A stretch of 64,000 nt of DNA from Azospirillum rugosum (lineage in GTDB: Bacteria; Pseudomonadota; Alphaproteobacteria; Azospirillales; Azospirillaceae), in NCBI RefSeq assembly GCF_017876155.1, contig NZ_JAGINP010000003.1, positions 1-64,000 on the forward strand, given 5' to 3'. The notes under the pieces were generated by a model, which made no database searches, had not been told where the DNA came from, and was given only the letters and a program-made list of their open reading frames with translations. The translations under genes were made by a program, and so were the position numbers. This document shows positions 34,497 through 49,482 of the stretch, piece after piece. Numbering within the stretch: position 1 is the stretch's first letter; each line of letters begins with the position of its first letter.

Positions 34497-36662
34497 CTAC
34501 TTCGCCTCCGCGCAGGCCGGCGTTGCCCCGAGCGCCACGCGGACGGCGCGGGCGAGGTCGCGGTCGCGGTAGGGTTTGATCAGGATCTCCGCGCCTGGGC
34601 CGGCGGTGCCGACGCCGCCCGCGACGCCGTGGGCATAGCCCGACGCGTAGAGCACCTTCAGGTCGGGATAGCGCCGCTGGGCCTCATTGGCCAGTTCCAG
34701 CCCGTTCATGCCGCCGGGCATGACGATGTCGGTGAACAGAAGGTCCACGCGCGGGTTGCCGGCCAGGACCGTCAGCGCCGTTGGGCCGTTCTCCGCCTCC
34801 AGGACGTTGTAGCCGAGTTCCTGGAGGGTCAGCACGGCGACGTGGCGCACGTCGTGGTCGTCGTCCACGACCAGCACCATCTCGCCGTGGCCGGGCATCG
34901 GCGCGGCGTCGGCCTCCGCCGCGTCGGGGTCGCGGCTGGACTGCGGGTCGGCGTCGGGCGCGCAGGGCAGGTAAAGGTGGAAGGTGGTGCCGCAGTCCGG
35001 CGCGCTCTCCACCTTGATGACGCCGCCGGACTGCTTCACGAAGCCGTGGATCATGCTGAGGCCGAGGCCGGTGCCCTTGCCCACGTCCTTGGTGGTGAAG
35101 AAGGGCTCGAAGGCGCGCTCCAGCACGTCCGGCGGCATGCCGCAGCCGGTGTCCGACACGGTCAGCCGGACATAGTGGCCGGGGTGCAGGTCGAGCCCGG
35201 CGTCGTTCCCGTCCTCGCCGACCGTGACGGTGGTGGTGGCGATGCTCAGGCGGCCGTTGCCGGCCATGGCGTCGCGCGCGTTGATGACGAGGTTCAGCAG
35301 GGCCGATTCCGCCTGGGTCCGGTCCACCAGCGCGGGGCACTGCGGCGGGGCGGTCTCGATCACCACCTGGATGTTGGGGCCGAGCGTGCGCTCCATCAGC
35401 TCGCCCATGTTGCGCACCAGCGCGTCCATGTCCACGCTTTCGGGGTGGAGCTGCTGGCGCCGCGCGAAGGCGAGCAGCCGGCGCGTCAGGTCGGAGCAGC
35501 GCAGCGCCGCCTGCAAGGCCATGTCCACGCGGCGCGCCGCCTTGGGATCGTCCGGCACCATGCGGGCCAGCCGCTCCAGGCTGCCGATGACCACGGTCAG
35601 CATGTTGTTGAAGTCGTGGGCGATGCCGCCGGTCAGCTGGCCGATGGTCTCCATCTTCTGGACGTGGGCCAGCTGCTGCTGCATCTCGCGCGTGTCGGTG
35701 ACGTCCAGGATGGTGCCGCACAGCTCCTGCGGGGCGCCGCTCTCGTCGCGCAGGACGACCGCCTGGTCGAGCAGGATGCGGTACTTGTCGTCGGCGCCGC
35801 GCCAGCGGTACTCGACCGTGGCGACGCCGGTCTCCAGCGCCGTTGCGAACTGGGCCAGCGCCCGCTCCCGGTCGTCGGGATGCAGGCGGGATTCCCAGAA
35901 GCCGCCCTCCTTCAGGAAGCGTTCGGCCGGAAAGCCGAACAGCTCGCTGGTGTTTTCCGTCACGTAGCGGAAGGGCGTGCCGCGCCCGATGCCGGCCGTG
36001 TAGAGCAGGATGGGCAGGGATCGGGCGATCAGCGCCTGCCGCTCCTCCGACCGGCGGAGCGCCTGTTCGGCCTCCATCTTCTCGGTGCGGACGCGGAAGT
36101 TCTCGGCCAGCAGCCGCTCGCGCACGGCGGCCTGGCGCTTCACCTCCTCCGTCTTGCGGTACAGCTCCACGAAGACGGAGACCTTGCTGCGCAGGATCAC
36201 CGGATCGACGGGCTTGAACATGTAGTCCACGGCCCCCGCGGAATAGCCGCGGAAGATGTGCATCTCGTCCTTGTTGATCGCGGTCAGGAACAGGATCGGG
36301 ATGTGGCGGGACTTCTGGCGGTTGCGGATCAGCTCCGCCGTCTCGTAGCCGTCCATGCCCGGCATGTGGACGTCCATCAGGATCGCCGCGAAGTCCTGGT
36401 CCAGCACGCGCTTCAGCGCTTCCTCGCCGGACTTGGCGAGGACCACGGTGGCGCCGAGTTCGGACAGGGTCTCGCGCATGGCCAGCAGGTTGCGGCCGTC
36501 GTCGTCGACGACCAGGATGCGCACCTCCAGCGGCGGCAGGGAGTCCGCGACGATCCGCATCGCGTCGGCGGCGGCCCGCGCGGCTCCCGTTGCGCTGCCC
36601 GTGGCGGCGCCCGTAGCGGTTATTGGCCGGTTCATTGCGCCGTTGCCCAGGTTGGACGGCAT
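34497..36662 (-). CDS. Hybrid sensor histidine kinase, REC-PAS-HisKA-HATPase-REC
   Basis: A 721-aa soluble two-component protein. REC1 about residues 45-165 with phosphoacceptor D97 ([16 protein letters not shown]); helical linker; PAS about 210-330 ([19 protein letters not shown]); HisKA with H349 ([16 protein letters not shown]); HATPase about 445-560 ([50 protein letters not shown]); REC2 about 590-705 with D645 ([17 protein letters not shown]). The HDFNN form places it in the HWE/HisKA_4-like NtrB-type group of kinases with C-terminal REC. No TM segment. It lies seven bases after the giant kinase gene, so they are probably cotranscribed. Confidence 0.92.
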   Translation of the reverse strand: MPSNLGNGAMNRPITATGAATGSATGAARAAADAMRIVADSLPPLEVRILVVDDDGRNLLAMRETLSELGATVVLAKSGEEALKRVLDQDFAAILMDVHMPGMDGYETAELIRNRQKSRHIPILFLTAINKDEMHIFRGYSAGAVDYMFKPVDPVILRSKVSVFVELYRKTEEVKRQAAVRERLLAENFRVRTEKMEAEQALRRSEERQALIARSLPILLYTAGIGRGTPFRYVTENTSELFGFPAERFLKEGGFWESRLHPDDRERALAQFATALETGVATVEYRWRGADDKYRILLDQAVVLRDESGAPQELCGTILDVTDTREMQQQLAHVQKMETIGQLTGGIAHDFNNMLTVVIGSLERLARMVPDDPKAARRVDMALQAALRCSDLTRRLLAFARRQQLHPESVDMDALVRNMGELMERTLGPNIQVVIETAPPQCPALVDRTQAESALLNLVINARDAMAGNGRLSIATTTVTVGEDGNDAGLDLHPGHYVRLTVSDTGCGMPPDVLERAFEPFFTTKDVGKGTGLGLSMIHGFVKQSGGVIKVESAPDCGTTFHLYLPCAPDADPQSSRDPDAAEADAAPMPGHGEMVLVVDDDHDVRHVAVLTLQELGYNVLEAENGPTALTVLAGNPRVDLLFTDIVMPGGMNGLELANEAQRRYPDLKVLYASGYAHGVAGGVGTAGPGAEILIKPYRDRDLARAVRVALGATPACAEAK

Positions 36663-36669
36663 CGAATGG

Positions 36670-42507
<5,838 letters not shown>

Positions 42508-42681
42508 GTTGCGATCAACCCTGTCCGTCTGATGGTCCTGTCCTTGCGCAAAAGGGGCTCATGCGCAAAAGGACCCATGCACAAAATGGTCGGGCCGCGC
42601 CGGGACGACGCGACCGCTGGACGTGTTCAAGGATGGCGGCGGGGTGGGCCCGCGCGCTTGCGCCCGGTGGGATGACTATCC

Positions 42682-43128
42682 TCAAGACCCGGCGAAGACG
42701 CGCTCCAGCACGTTTTTCAGCTGGTCCGCGTCGTACGGCTTCTGCAGGAAGCCGTGCGGCTGGACCGTCCCGGCGCGCTTCAGCAGCTCCGGGTCGCTGG
42801 CCCCGGACATGAAGATGCTGCCGACGGAGAAACGGTCGCGCAGCGCGCGGGCCGTCTCGATCCCGTCCTGCGCACCCGCAAGCCCGATGTCGACCAGGGC
42901 CAGGGAAGGGCGCTCCCGCTCCGCGATGGCCAGGGCCTCCGCGCCCGACGCCGCGACGCCGCAGACCTCATACTCCATGTCCTCCAGCACGTCGGTGAGG
43001 TACATGGCGACGATGGACTCGTCCTCCACCACGAGAACGCGCATTGGATGTGAGCCTTTGGCGGACGACGCCTGTTCCGATCCTATGTCCATCCCAGCCT
43101 CCGCGGGTTTGCTGAGCGGGTAGGTCAT
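42682..43128 (-). CDS. Single-domain response regulator (receiver)
   Basis: A 148-aa protein consisting of a 28-residue lead and one REC domain. Receiver residues: VLVVEDESIVAMYL (acidic pocket), phosphoacceptor in SLALVDIGLAGAQDGIE, and the Lys in GFLQKPYDADQL. There is no output domain, so it acts as a phosphate shuttle or on a partner protein. The ATG at 43128 follows AAGGGAAGAGG; a longer frame has no such site. It lies 174 bp upstream of the giant kinase gene on the same strand and is probably part of its pathway. Confidence 0.88.
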   Translation of the reverse strand: MTYPLSKPAEAGMDIGSEQASSAKGSHPMRVLVVEDESIVAMYLTDVLEDMEYEVCGVAASGAEALAIAERERPSLALVDIGLAGAQDGIETARALRDRFSVGSIFMSGASDPELLKRAGTVQPHGFLQKPYDADQLKNVLERVFAGS

Positions 43129-43574
43129 GCCTCTTCCCTTTTTTGTTTTGCCGGCTGCACCGTATGGTCGCGATCCGTCTGGGCGGGCGGAAAAACCACG
43201 CCGCCCGACGCATCGGCGGTGCGGCAAAAGACGCGCGGAACCAAGCGCAACTCCTGCCAAGCATATCGGCAGGACTAGCACGGCGGGTCGGGTCGGATAA
43301 GGGAAAAAAGGTCAAATACCTCCAATGGGTTATGTCGATTTTCGTGGTATGCTTACGAAAGTGCGGCAGGCAGCGGGCCCCTGATTCCGCGGCGTCGAAT
43401 CGACAGAATCCGCGGTGCTGCCGACGGACCGCCTATGAACATGGAGGGGCGGCGGCTTCGCCTTTGGTGGCATAACGGCGTGATCGGAGGCCGGCCGGTC
43501 GCCCTGCCGCGCAAACCCAGCCATTCACGATTCGGGTGTTAAAAATTTGAGCGGAATTAATACAATGCTGTAAC
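43129..43574. other. Intergenic region, AT-rich in its right half
   Basis: This 446-bp gap separates the receiver gene (minus) from the pentapeptide gene (plus). GGATAAGGGAAAAAAGG occurs near 43296. The last 60 bp before 43575 are strongly AT-rich (TTAAAAATTTGAGC, then AATTAATACAATG), as expected for a plus-strand promoter, though no well-spaced -35/-10 pair stands out. No gene is supported. Confidence 0.5.
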
Positions 43575-44915
43575 ATGATGCGGCGGCCCGGAGTCCGATG
43601 GGGGGACCCGATGGGCGGAACGGCGCAGGCTCATGACGTGGCGATGATGAACGGTCGGGGCGACGAAGCGACGGACCTGGAAGCGCTGGCGCAGGCCATC
43701 CGCGCGCACGCCCTGTACTTGGCGGCGCGTCCCAACGGGCTGCGCCTGCAGATGAAGTCCGCGGACCTGACCGGCTACGACCTGTCGGGGCTGGTGCTGT
43801 CGGACGCCGTGCTGACCGGGACGAACTTCCGCCGCAGCGTGCTGAAGCGCTGCAACCTGGACGGCGCCGACCTGTTCGGCGCCTGCTTCGTCTCGGCGGA
43901 CCTGCGCGGCACCTCGCTGGTCGGGGCCGACATGCGCGGCGCCAACTTCACCAAGGCCTGCCTGCGCAACACGGTGTTCGAGCGCGCGGACCTGCGCCCT
44001 GGCCAGCTCGTGCTGTGGAAGAACCGCCGCGCGTCCGGCCGGAAGCCGGCCGCGGGCGCCGCCGGCCTGATCGGGGCCAACTTCCGCGACGCTGACCTCA
44101 CCGGCGCCAACCTGTCGCGCGCGAACCTAGAGGGGGCGGACTTCAGCAACGCCACGCTGTTCGGGGCGAACCTCAGCGGCGCCGACCTGCGCGGGGCCGA
44201 CTTCGCCGGGGCACGGCTGAAGGGCGCGATCCTGAACAACGCGACGGTCGCCGGGACCTCCTTCCAGGGTGCCGACCTGCGCGGGGCGGAGCTGCGCAAC
44301 GTCGCCATGGACAGCGCCGACTGGAAGGACGCCCGCCTTCAGGAAGCCATCTACCACCGCGCCGAAGCGGCCCTGCCGCCGCAGATCCGGGCCGGGCTGG
44401 ACGGGCACGTGCTGTGGATCAACAGCAACGGCAAGGAGGGCCGGCGCTTCGACGTGTCGGACGGCGCCTTCGCCGGCACCGACTTCGACGGCTGCGACCT
44501 GAGCGGGGCGATCTTCCGCAACTGCGACTTCACCGGCGCGACCTTCCGCGACAGCAAGCTGCAGATCGCGCAGTTCCCCGGCTGCCGCATGCGCGAGACG
44601 AGCTTCGAGAACGCCAACCTGTCGGGATCCAGCTTCGAGGGCTGCGATTTGCAGCGGGCGCGCCTGCGCAACGCGGTGCTGCGCGCCATCGAGCTGCTGT
44701 CGCCGGAGGGGGTGCCGACCGGCCGGATGTGGCCGACCAACCTGAAGGGGGCGAACCTAGCGGACAGCGATTTCCGCGGCGCAGACCTGCGCGGCGCGCG
44801 GCTGGCCGGCGCTGAGCTGGCGGGCTGCAACCTGTCCGGCGCCGACCTGCGCGACGCCGACCTGGACCGGGCGAACACCGCCGGCACGACTCTGCTGCAC
44901 AGCCGGCTGAGCTGA
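43575..44915 (+). CDS. Pentapeptide-repeat protein
   Basis: A 446-aa protein made largely of A(D/N)LxX repeats that fold into a right-handed quadrilateral beta-helix. There are three blocks: about residues 60-145 (ADLTGYDLSGLVLSDAVLTG), about 165-260 (ANFRDADLTGANLSRANLEG), and about 300-446 (GTDFDGCDLSGAIFRNCDF), split by a non-repeat segment (EALLPPQIRAGLDGHVLWIN-type, about 270-300). No signal peptide. Two ATGs exist: 43575, and 43611 with GGGGGA just upstream, which may be the real start. Function unknown; such proteins often act by protein or DNA-gyrase mimicry. Confidence 0.88.
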   Translation: MMRRPGVRWGDPMGGTAQAHDVAMMNGRGDEATDLEALAQAIRAHALYLAARPNGLRLQMKSADLTGYDLSGLVLSDAVLTGTNFRRSVLKRCNLDGADLFGACFVSADLRGTSLVGADMRGANFTKACLRNTVFERADLRPGQLVLWKNRRASGRKPAAGAAGLIGANFRDADLTGANLSRANLEGADFSNATLFGANLSGADLRGADFAGARLKGAILNNATVAGTSFQGADLRGAELRNVAMDSADWKDARLQEAIYHRAEAALPPQIRAGLDGHVLWINSNGKEGRRFDVSDGAFAGTDFDGCDLSGAIFRNCDFTGATFRDSKLQIAQFPGCRMRETSFENANLSGSSFEGCDLQRARLRNAVLRAIELLSPEGVPTGRMWPTNLKGANLADSDFRGADLRGARLAGAELAGCNLSGADLRDADLDRANTAGTTLLHSRLS

Positions 44916-45018
44916 TGTGACCGTTGAAATAGCTCCCGATCGGATTTCACACTTGTGGACCGTGCTGCCTGCTTTTTAAGCTGAGGCGTTGCCTTCTACT
45001 TATGTGTGGAGATTCTCC

Positions 45019-46047
45019 GTGAAGATTCGTCTGGCCGTTGCGTCCGCTGCTATGTCTGTGGCGCTGGCCACGGGTGCGTCCTCCGTCGCCCAGGCGGGCG
45101 TCCTGGACACCGTCAAGCAGCGCGGCAACGTGGTCTGCGGCGTCAGCGGCAAGGTGCCGGGTTTCTCGGTCCCGGACGCGCAGGGCGTCTGGTCCGGCAT
45201 GGACGTGGACTATTGCCGCGCCATCGCGGCGGCCGTGTTCAACGATGCCAGCAAGGTCACCTTCCGCCCGGTGACCACGACGGAGCGCTTCACCGCGCTG
45301 CAGACCGGCGAGATCGACGTGCTGGCCCGCAACACGACCTGGAGCTTCACCCGCGACGCCAACCTGGGCATCGAGTTCGTCGGCGCCAACTTCTACGACG
45401 GCCAGGGCTTCATGGTCAGCAAGCAGCTGGGCGTGAAGAGCGCCAAGGAGCTGAACGGCGCCAGCATCTGCATCCAGACCGGCACGACGGCGGAGCAGAA
45501 CATCGCCGACTTCTTCACCGCCAACAAGCTGACCTTCAAGCAGGTGGTCTTCGAATCCTCCGACGAGGCGGCGAAGCTGTACGACACCGGCCGCTGCGAC
45601 GTCTACACCACCGACACCTCGGGCCTCGCCGCCCGCCGCACCACCCTGTCGAAGCCGGCCGACCACGTCATCCTGCCCGAGGTGATCTCGAAGGAGCCGC
45701 TTGGCCCGTCGGTGCGCGCCGGCGATCCGCAGTGGGCCAACATCGCCAAGTGGGCGCTGTTCGCGCAGATCAACGCCGAGGAGCTGGGCGTGACGCAGGC
45801 CAACGTGGACGAGATGCGCCAGTCCAAGAACCCGGACGTCCGCCGCCTGCTGGGCAGCGACGAGGCGCTGGGCAACGAGCGTTGGGGTCTGGACCGCGAC
45901 TGGGCCTACCGCATCGTCAAGCTGGTCGGCAACTACGGCGAGGTGTTCGAGCGCAACGTCGGCACCAAGACTTCGCTGGGCCTGGACCGCGGCATCAACC
46001 AGCTGTGGACCAAGGGTGGTCTGATGTACGCCCCGCCGGTGCGCTGA
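45019..46047 (+). CDS. aapJ: General L-amino-acid ABC transporter, periplasmic binding protein
   Basis: A 342-aa periplasmic protein with a GTG start and GGAG seven bases upstream. Signal peptide VKIRLAVASAAMSVALATGA ending AQAG. The mature protein starts VLDTVKQRGNVVCGVSGKVPG and contains WSGMDVDYCRAIAAAVF and GEIDVLARNTTWSFTRD, which mark the AapJ group of family 3 solute-binding proteins. It delivers amino acids to the permeases encoded just downstream. Confidence 0.93.
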   Translation: MKIRLAVASAAMSVALATGASSVAQAGVLDTVKQRGNVVCGVSGKVPGFSVPDAQGVWSGMDVDYCRAIAAAVFNDASKVTFRPVTTTERFTALQTGEIDVLARNTTWSFTRDANLGIEFVGANFYDGQGFMVSKQLGVKSAKELNGASICIQTGTTAEQNIADFFTANKLTFKQVVFESSDEAAKLYDTGRCDVYTTDTSGLAARRTTLSKPADHVILPEVISKEPLGPSVRAGDPQWANIAKWALFAQINAEELGVTQANVDEMRQSKNPDVRRLLGSDEALGNERWGLDRDWAYRIVKLVGNYGEVFERNVGTKTSLGLDRGINQLWTKGGLMYAPPVR

Positions 46048-46060
46048 GTCAGTTGTAGCA

Positions 46061-46102
46061 AAAGCCCCTCTCCCCCTGTGGGAGAGGGGGTGGGGTGAGG
46101 GG
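46061..46102 (-). repeat. REP-like palindrome (inverted copy of the family at 1-47)
   Basis: Arms 46065-46074 and 46080-46089 form a 10-bp stem; GTGGGGTGAGGGG follows. Read on the minus strand it matches the 5' unit of the window including CCCCTCACCCC and a T-rich tail. It lies 14 bp after the aapJ stop and may act as an mRNA-stabilising or attenuating hairpin between the binding-protein and permease genes. Confidence 0.75.
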
Positions 46103-46126
46103 AAAACGCTGGAAGCGCAAAAGATT

Positions 46127-46248
46127 TTCACTACAAAGACACTAAGACACAAAGAAATTCACAAAGGAGTTCTGCCGGTTCCGGCGTCTCGGCGGGTGTT
46201 CGGGTCTTCTTTGTGAAAATCTTTGTGTCTTAGTGTCTTTGTGGTGAA
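46127..46248. repeat. AT-rich 40-nt inverted repeat
   Basis: Arm 46127-46166 and arm 46209-46248 are reverse complements with only about three mismatches over 40 bases, separated by a 42-base GC-rich loop. The arms carry CACTAAGACACAAAG and CTTTGTGTCTTAGTG, a string found as an intergenic element in many unrelated bacteria. Composition is far less GC-rich than the surroundings, suggesting a mobile or acquired element rather than native sequence. Confidence 0.85.
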
Positions 46249-46313
46249 TCGCTATCATTGCGTGGCTTTCCGTGCTTTCCGCCGCTTGTTCAAGCATCAC
46301 GGACACAAGAAGC

Positions 46314-47504
46314 ATGACGAACGACCGCAGCGTGCCGGAGGGGCCGCCGCGCGGGGCCACCTGGACGGCGGCACGCGTCCGCGGGCTGGCGATCCAGGGC
46401 GTGATCCTGGCGACCCTGGTCGGGCTGCTAGCCTGGGGGATCGGCAACGCGATCCACAACCTGAACAAGGCGGGGATCGCGGCCGGGTTCCACTTCCTCG
46501 GAAACCGGGCGGGGTTCGACATCAACTTCCGCCTGATCGACTACAGCCCGGCCGCGACTTATGGCCGAGCCTTCGTCGTCGGGGTGCTGAACACGCTGAC
46601 CGTGTCGGTACTGGGCATCGTCGCGGCGACCGCGCTGGGCTTCGCGCTGGGCATCGGGCGGCTGTCGCGCAACTGGCTGGTGTCGCGCACGGCGGCGACG
46701 GTGATCGAGACGGTGCGCAACCTGCCGCTGCTGCTGCAACTGCTGTTCTGGTACACGGCGGTGCTGGCGCCGCTGCCGCGCCCGCGCGACGCCATCTCGC
46801 TGGGCGGCGTGGCCTTCCTCAGCAACCGCGGGCTGACCGTGCCCGGGCCGGTCAGCGACGGGCCGGTCTGGATGGTCTGGGCGGCGATGGGGCTGGGACT
46901 GGCCGCCGCGGTGGCGGTCGGGCTGTGGTCACGGCGCCGGCGCATCCTGACGGGGCGGCGCTTCCCGGCGGGCTGGGTCGGGCTGGCGCTGATCGTGCTG
47001 CCGCCGCTGGCGGTGTTGACGTCGGGTGCCGTTCCACTGTCTTGGGACGTCCCGGTGCTGAAGGGCTTCAACTTCGATGGCGGCCTGACGCTGGTGCCGG
47101 AGCTGATCGCGCTGTGGCTGGCGCTGACGCTCTATTCCGGCGCCTTCATCGGCGAGACAGTACGGGCCGGCATCCTGTCGGTGCCCAAGGGGCAGGTGGA
47201 GGCCGCGCAGGCCATGGGCCTGACGCCGGGGGCGGTGCTGCGGCTGGTGGTGGTGCCCCAGGCCATGCGCGTGATCATCCCGCCGATGACGACGCAGCAC
47301 CTGACGCTGCTGAAGAACTCCTCGCTCGCCGTGATGATCGGCTTCCCGGACCTGGTGGCCGTCTTCTCCGGCACCACGCTGAACCAGACCGGCCAAGCGA
47401 TCGAGACGATCGGCATGACCATGGCCGTCTATCTGGTGGTCAGCCTGGCGATCTCCTTCGGCATGAACCTCTACAACAGCAAGATGGCGATCGTCCGGCG
47501 ATGA
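46314..47504 (+). CDS. aapQ: General L-amino-acid ABC transporter permease AapQ
   Basis: A 396-aa inner-membrane permease. It has about eight hydrophobic segments with the long insert typical of AapQ, and the ATPase-contact EAA loop VEAAQAMGLTPGAVLRLVVV followed by PQAMRVIIPPMTTQHLTLLK. The N-terminal GRAFVVGVLNTLTVSVLGIV is typical of HisMQ-family permeases. ATG at 46314 chosen because the frame upstream runs into the AT-rich repeat; the ribosome-binding site is weak. It overlaps aapM by four bases. Confidence 0.93.
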   Translation: MTNDRSVPEGPPRGATWTAARVRGLAIQGVILATLVGLLAWGIGNAIHNLNKAGIAAGFHFLGNRAGFDINFRLIDYSPAATYGRAFVVGVLNTLTVSVLGIVAATALGFALGIGRLSRNWLVSRTAATVIETVRNLPLLLQLLFWYTAVLAPLPRPRDAISLGGVAFLSNRGLTVPGPVSDGPVWMVWAAMGLGLAAAVAVGLWSRRRRILTGRRFPAGWVGLALIVLPPLAVLTSGAVPLSWDVPVLKGFNFDGGLTLVPELIALWLALTLYSGAFIGETVRAGILSVPKGQVEAAQAMGLTPGAVLRLVVVPQAMRVIIPPMTTQHLTLLKNSSLAVMIGFPDLVAVFSGTTLNQTGQAIETIGMTMAVYLVVSLAISFGMNLYNSKMAIVRR

Positions 47505-48904
47505 GTACGACCTTCGAAACTCCCGTCCTCGCGCCGCCGAAGGCATCGCGCAGCCCGTGGCGCTGGGCGCGCGAGAACCTGTTCTTCTCCGCCTGGGGAA
47601 CGCTGGCGACGCTGTCGCTCGCCCTGCTGCTGGCCTGGGCGCTGCCGCCGCTGGTCAAGTGGGCGCTGCTCGACGCGGTGTGGAGCGGCGCCACCCGCGA
47701 GGCTTGCCTGACGCCGGAAGGCACCGTTGGCGGCGGCGCCTGCTGGGTGTTCGTCAAGGTGCGCTTCGGGCAGCTGATGTACGGCTTCTACCCGCTGGAG
47801 CAGCGCTGGCGCGTCGATGCGGCGGCGCTGATCCTGGCGCTGGGGCTCGCCACGGTGCTGCCGCTGCGCGCGGCGACCCAGCGGGCCGCGGCGCTGGCGG
47901 GGGTGGTGATCGGCGGGCTGGGGGCCGGCTGGCTCGGCGGGCCGGTTCTGGGCGTGGTGGTGGCGCTGTTCCTGGCGGGGCCGCTGCTGCTGGCGCGCGA
48001 CCTGTCGCCGCTGCGGCGCCTGCCGGCGGCGGCGCGGGTGCTGCTGGCGGTCGGGCTGTCCGCCCTGGCGGCGGGCGTAGGCGGGGTGGCCTTCGGGACG
48101 CCCAAGGCCTTCGGCTGGGTGGCGCTGGTGCTGGCGGCCGGCCTGTTCGGCTGGCGCTTCGACAGCCTGCGGGCGGCGGGGCTCTATCTGCTCGGGCTGG
48201 TCTTCCCGGTGCTGGCGCAGGCGCTGCTGAGCGGCGGGGCCTATGGCCTGCCCTTCGTCCCGACGGAGCAGTGGGGCGGGCTGTTCCTGACGCTGACCAT
48301 CGCGCTGACCGGCATGGCGGCGTCGCTGCCGCTGGGGATCCTGCTGGCGCTCGGCCGGCGCTCCGCCCTGCCGGTGCTGCGGCTGACCTGCATCGGCTTC
48401 ATCGAGTTCATCCGCGGCGTGCCGATGATCACGGTTCTGTTCCTCGCCTCGGTGATGCTGCCGCTGTTCCTGCCGGAGGGGGTGGGGGTGGACAAGCTGC
48501 TGCGCGCGCTGATCGGCGTGGCGCTGTTCTCCGCGGCCTATATGGCGGAGGTGGTGCGCGGCGGCCTCCAGGCGCTGGATCCCGGTCAGCGCGAGGCCGC
48601 GGAAAGCCTGGGGCTGGGCCGGGTGCAGACGATGGGATTGGTCATTTTGCCGCAGGCCCTGCGCGTGGTCATTCCCGGCATCGTCAACACATTCATTGGC
48701 CTGCTAAAGGATACCTCGCTGGTCGCCGTGATCGGTCTGCTGGACCTGATCGGCATCATCAAGACGGCGACGTCCGATCCCAACTGGCTGGGCTTCGCGG
48801 CGGAGGGTTATACCTTCGTCGGGCTGGTCTTCTGGGTCCTTTGCTTCAGCATGGCACGGTACAGCCTGCGCCTGGAAAGGACCCTCCGGAACGGGGTGGC
48901 CTGA
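47501..48904 (+). CDS. aapM: General L-amino-acid ABC transporter permease AapM
   Basis: A 467-aa permease, longer than AapQ as usual. Long hydrophobic N-terminal half, then the permease core FLTLTIALTGMAASLPLGIL, IEFIRGVPMITVLFLASVML, and EAA loop REAAESLGLGRVQTMGLVIL with PQALRVVIPGIVNTFIGLLK. Coupled to aapQ by ATGA. The expected aapP ATPase gene does not follow; a cytochrome c gene does, so the ATPase must be supplied from elsewhere. Confidence 0.93.
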   Translation: MSTTFETPVLAPPKASRSPWRWARENLFFSAWGTLATLSLALLLAWALPPLVKWALLDAVWSGATREACLTPEGTVGGGACWVFVKVRFGQLMYGFYPLEQRWRVDAAALILALGLATVLPLRAATQRAAALAGVVIGGLGAGWLGGPVLGVVVALFLAGPLLLARDLSPLRRLPAAARVLLAVGLSALAAGVGGVAFGTPKAFGWVALVLAAGLFGWRFDSLRAAGLYLLGLVFPVLAQALLSGGAYGLPFVPTEQWGGLFLTLTIALTGMAASLPLGILLALGRRSALPVLRLTCIGFIEFIRGVPMITVLFLASVMLPLFLPEGVGVDKLLRALIGVALFSAAYMAEVVRGGLQALDPGQREAAESLGLGRVQTMGLVILPQALRVVIPGIVNTFIGLLKDTSLVAVIGLLDLIGIIKTATSDPNWLGFAAEGYTFVGLVFWVLCFSMARYSLRLERTLRNGVA

Positions 48905-49023
48905 CGGGTGTTCCAGTGCTAAACGCTACGCCCACGTCGGGCGAATCCAATAAGCCTGCCGGTCCGGCTTTCCGCGGTCGAACCGGTTGGTCGTCATCGT
49001 GTTCGCTAATTGAGGAAACCAAG

Positions 49024-49395
49024 ATGAAGCGTACTTTTGCCGTGTTGGCTCTCGGGTTGATCGCGTCGTTCCCCGGCATCGCTTCGGCGCAGGATGCCGC
49101 GGCCGGCGAGAAGGTGTTCAACCAGTGCAAGGCCTGCCACACCATCGAGACCGGCGGCCCGAACCGCGTCGGCCCGAACCTGCACGGCGTCGTCGGCCGC
49201 AAGGCCGGTTCGCATGAGGGCTTCAACTACTCCGACGCGATGAAGAACTCCGGCATCACCTGGGACGAGGCCCAGCTCGACAAGTACCTGACCGACCCGA
49301 AGGGCACCATTCCGGGCAACAAGATGGCCTTCGCCGGCGTGAAGAACGAGCAGGCCCGCAAGGACCTGATCGCCTTCCTGAAGAACAACAGCTGA
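49024..49395 (+). CDS. Class I c-type cytochrome (cytochrome c2-like)
   Basis: A 123-aa periplasmic electron carrier. Signal peptide MKRTFAVLALGLIASFPGIA ending SAQD; heme attachment CKACH (mature residue about 13-17); RVGPNLHGVVGRKAG and NYSDAMK as in alphaproteobacterial c2/c550; axial Met in NKMAFAGVK. GAGGAAACC precedes the ATG. It is monocistronic, 119 bp after aapM, with its own terminator. Confidence 0.93.
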   Translation: MKRTFAVLALGLIASFPGIASAQDAAAGEKVFNQCKACHTIETGGPNRVGPNLHGVVGRKAGSHEGFNYSDAMKNSGITWDEAQLDKYLTDPKGTIPGNKMAFAGVKNEQARKDLIAFLKNNS

Positions 49396-49435
49396 GTGGC
49401 CTGACGGCCTCTCTCCGCTGACGAGAGCGCACGAG

Positions 49436-49466
49436 CGCCCACCGGCACCCGCCGGTGGGCGTTTTC
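49436..49466 (+). terminator. Rho-independent terminator of the cytochrome c gene
   Basis: CGCCCACCGGC (49436-49446) and GCCGGTGGGCG (49451-49461) form a perfect 11-bp stem with a 4-base loop; T run TTTT follows at 49462-49465. It lies between the cytochrome gene and the converging chemoreceptor gene. Confidence 0.9.
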
Positions 49467-49482
49467 CTTTCCGAAGACCCGA

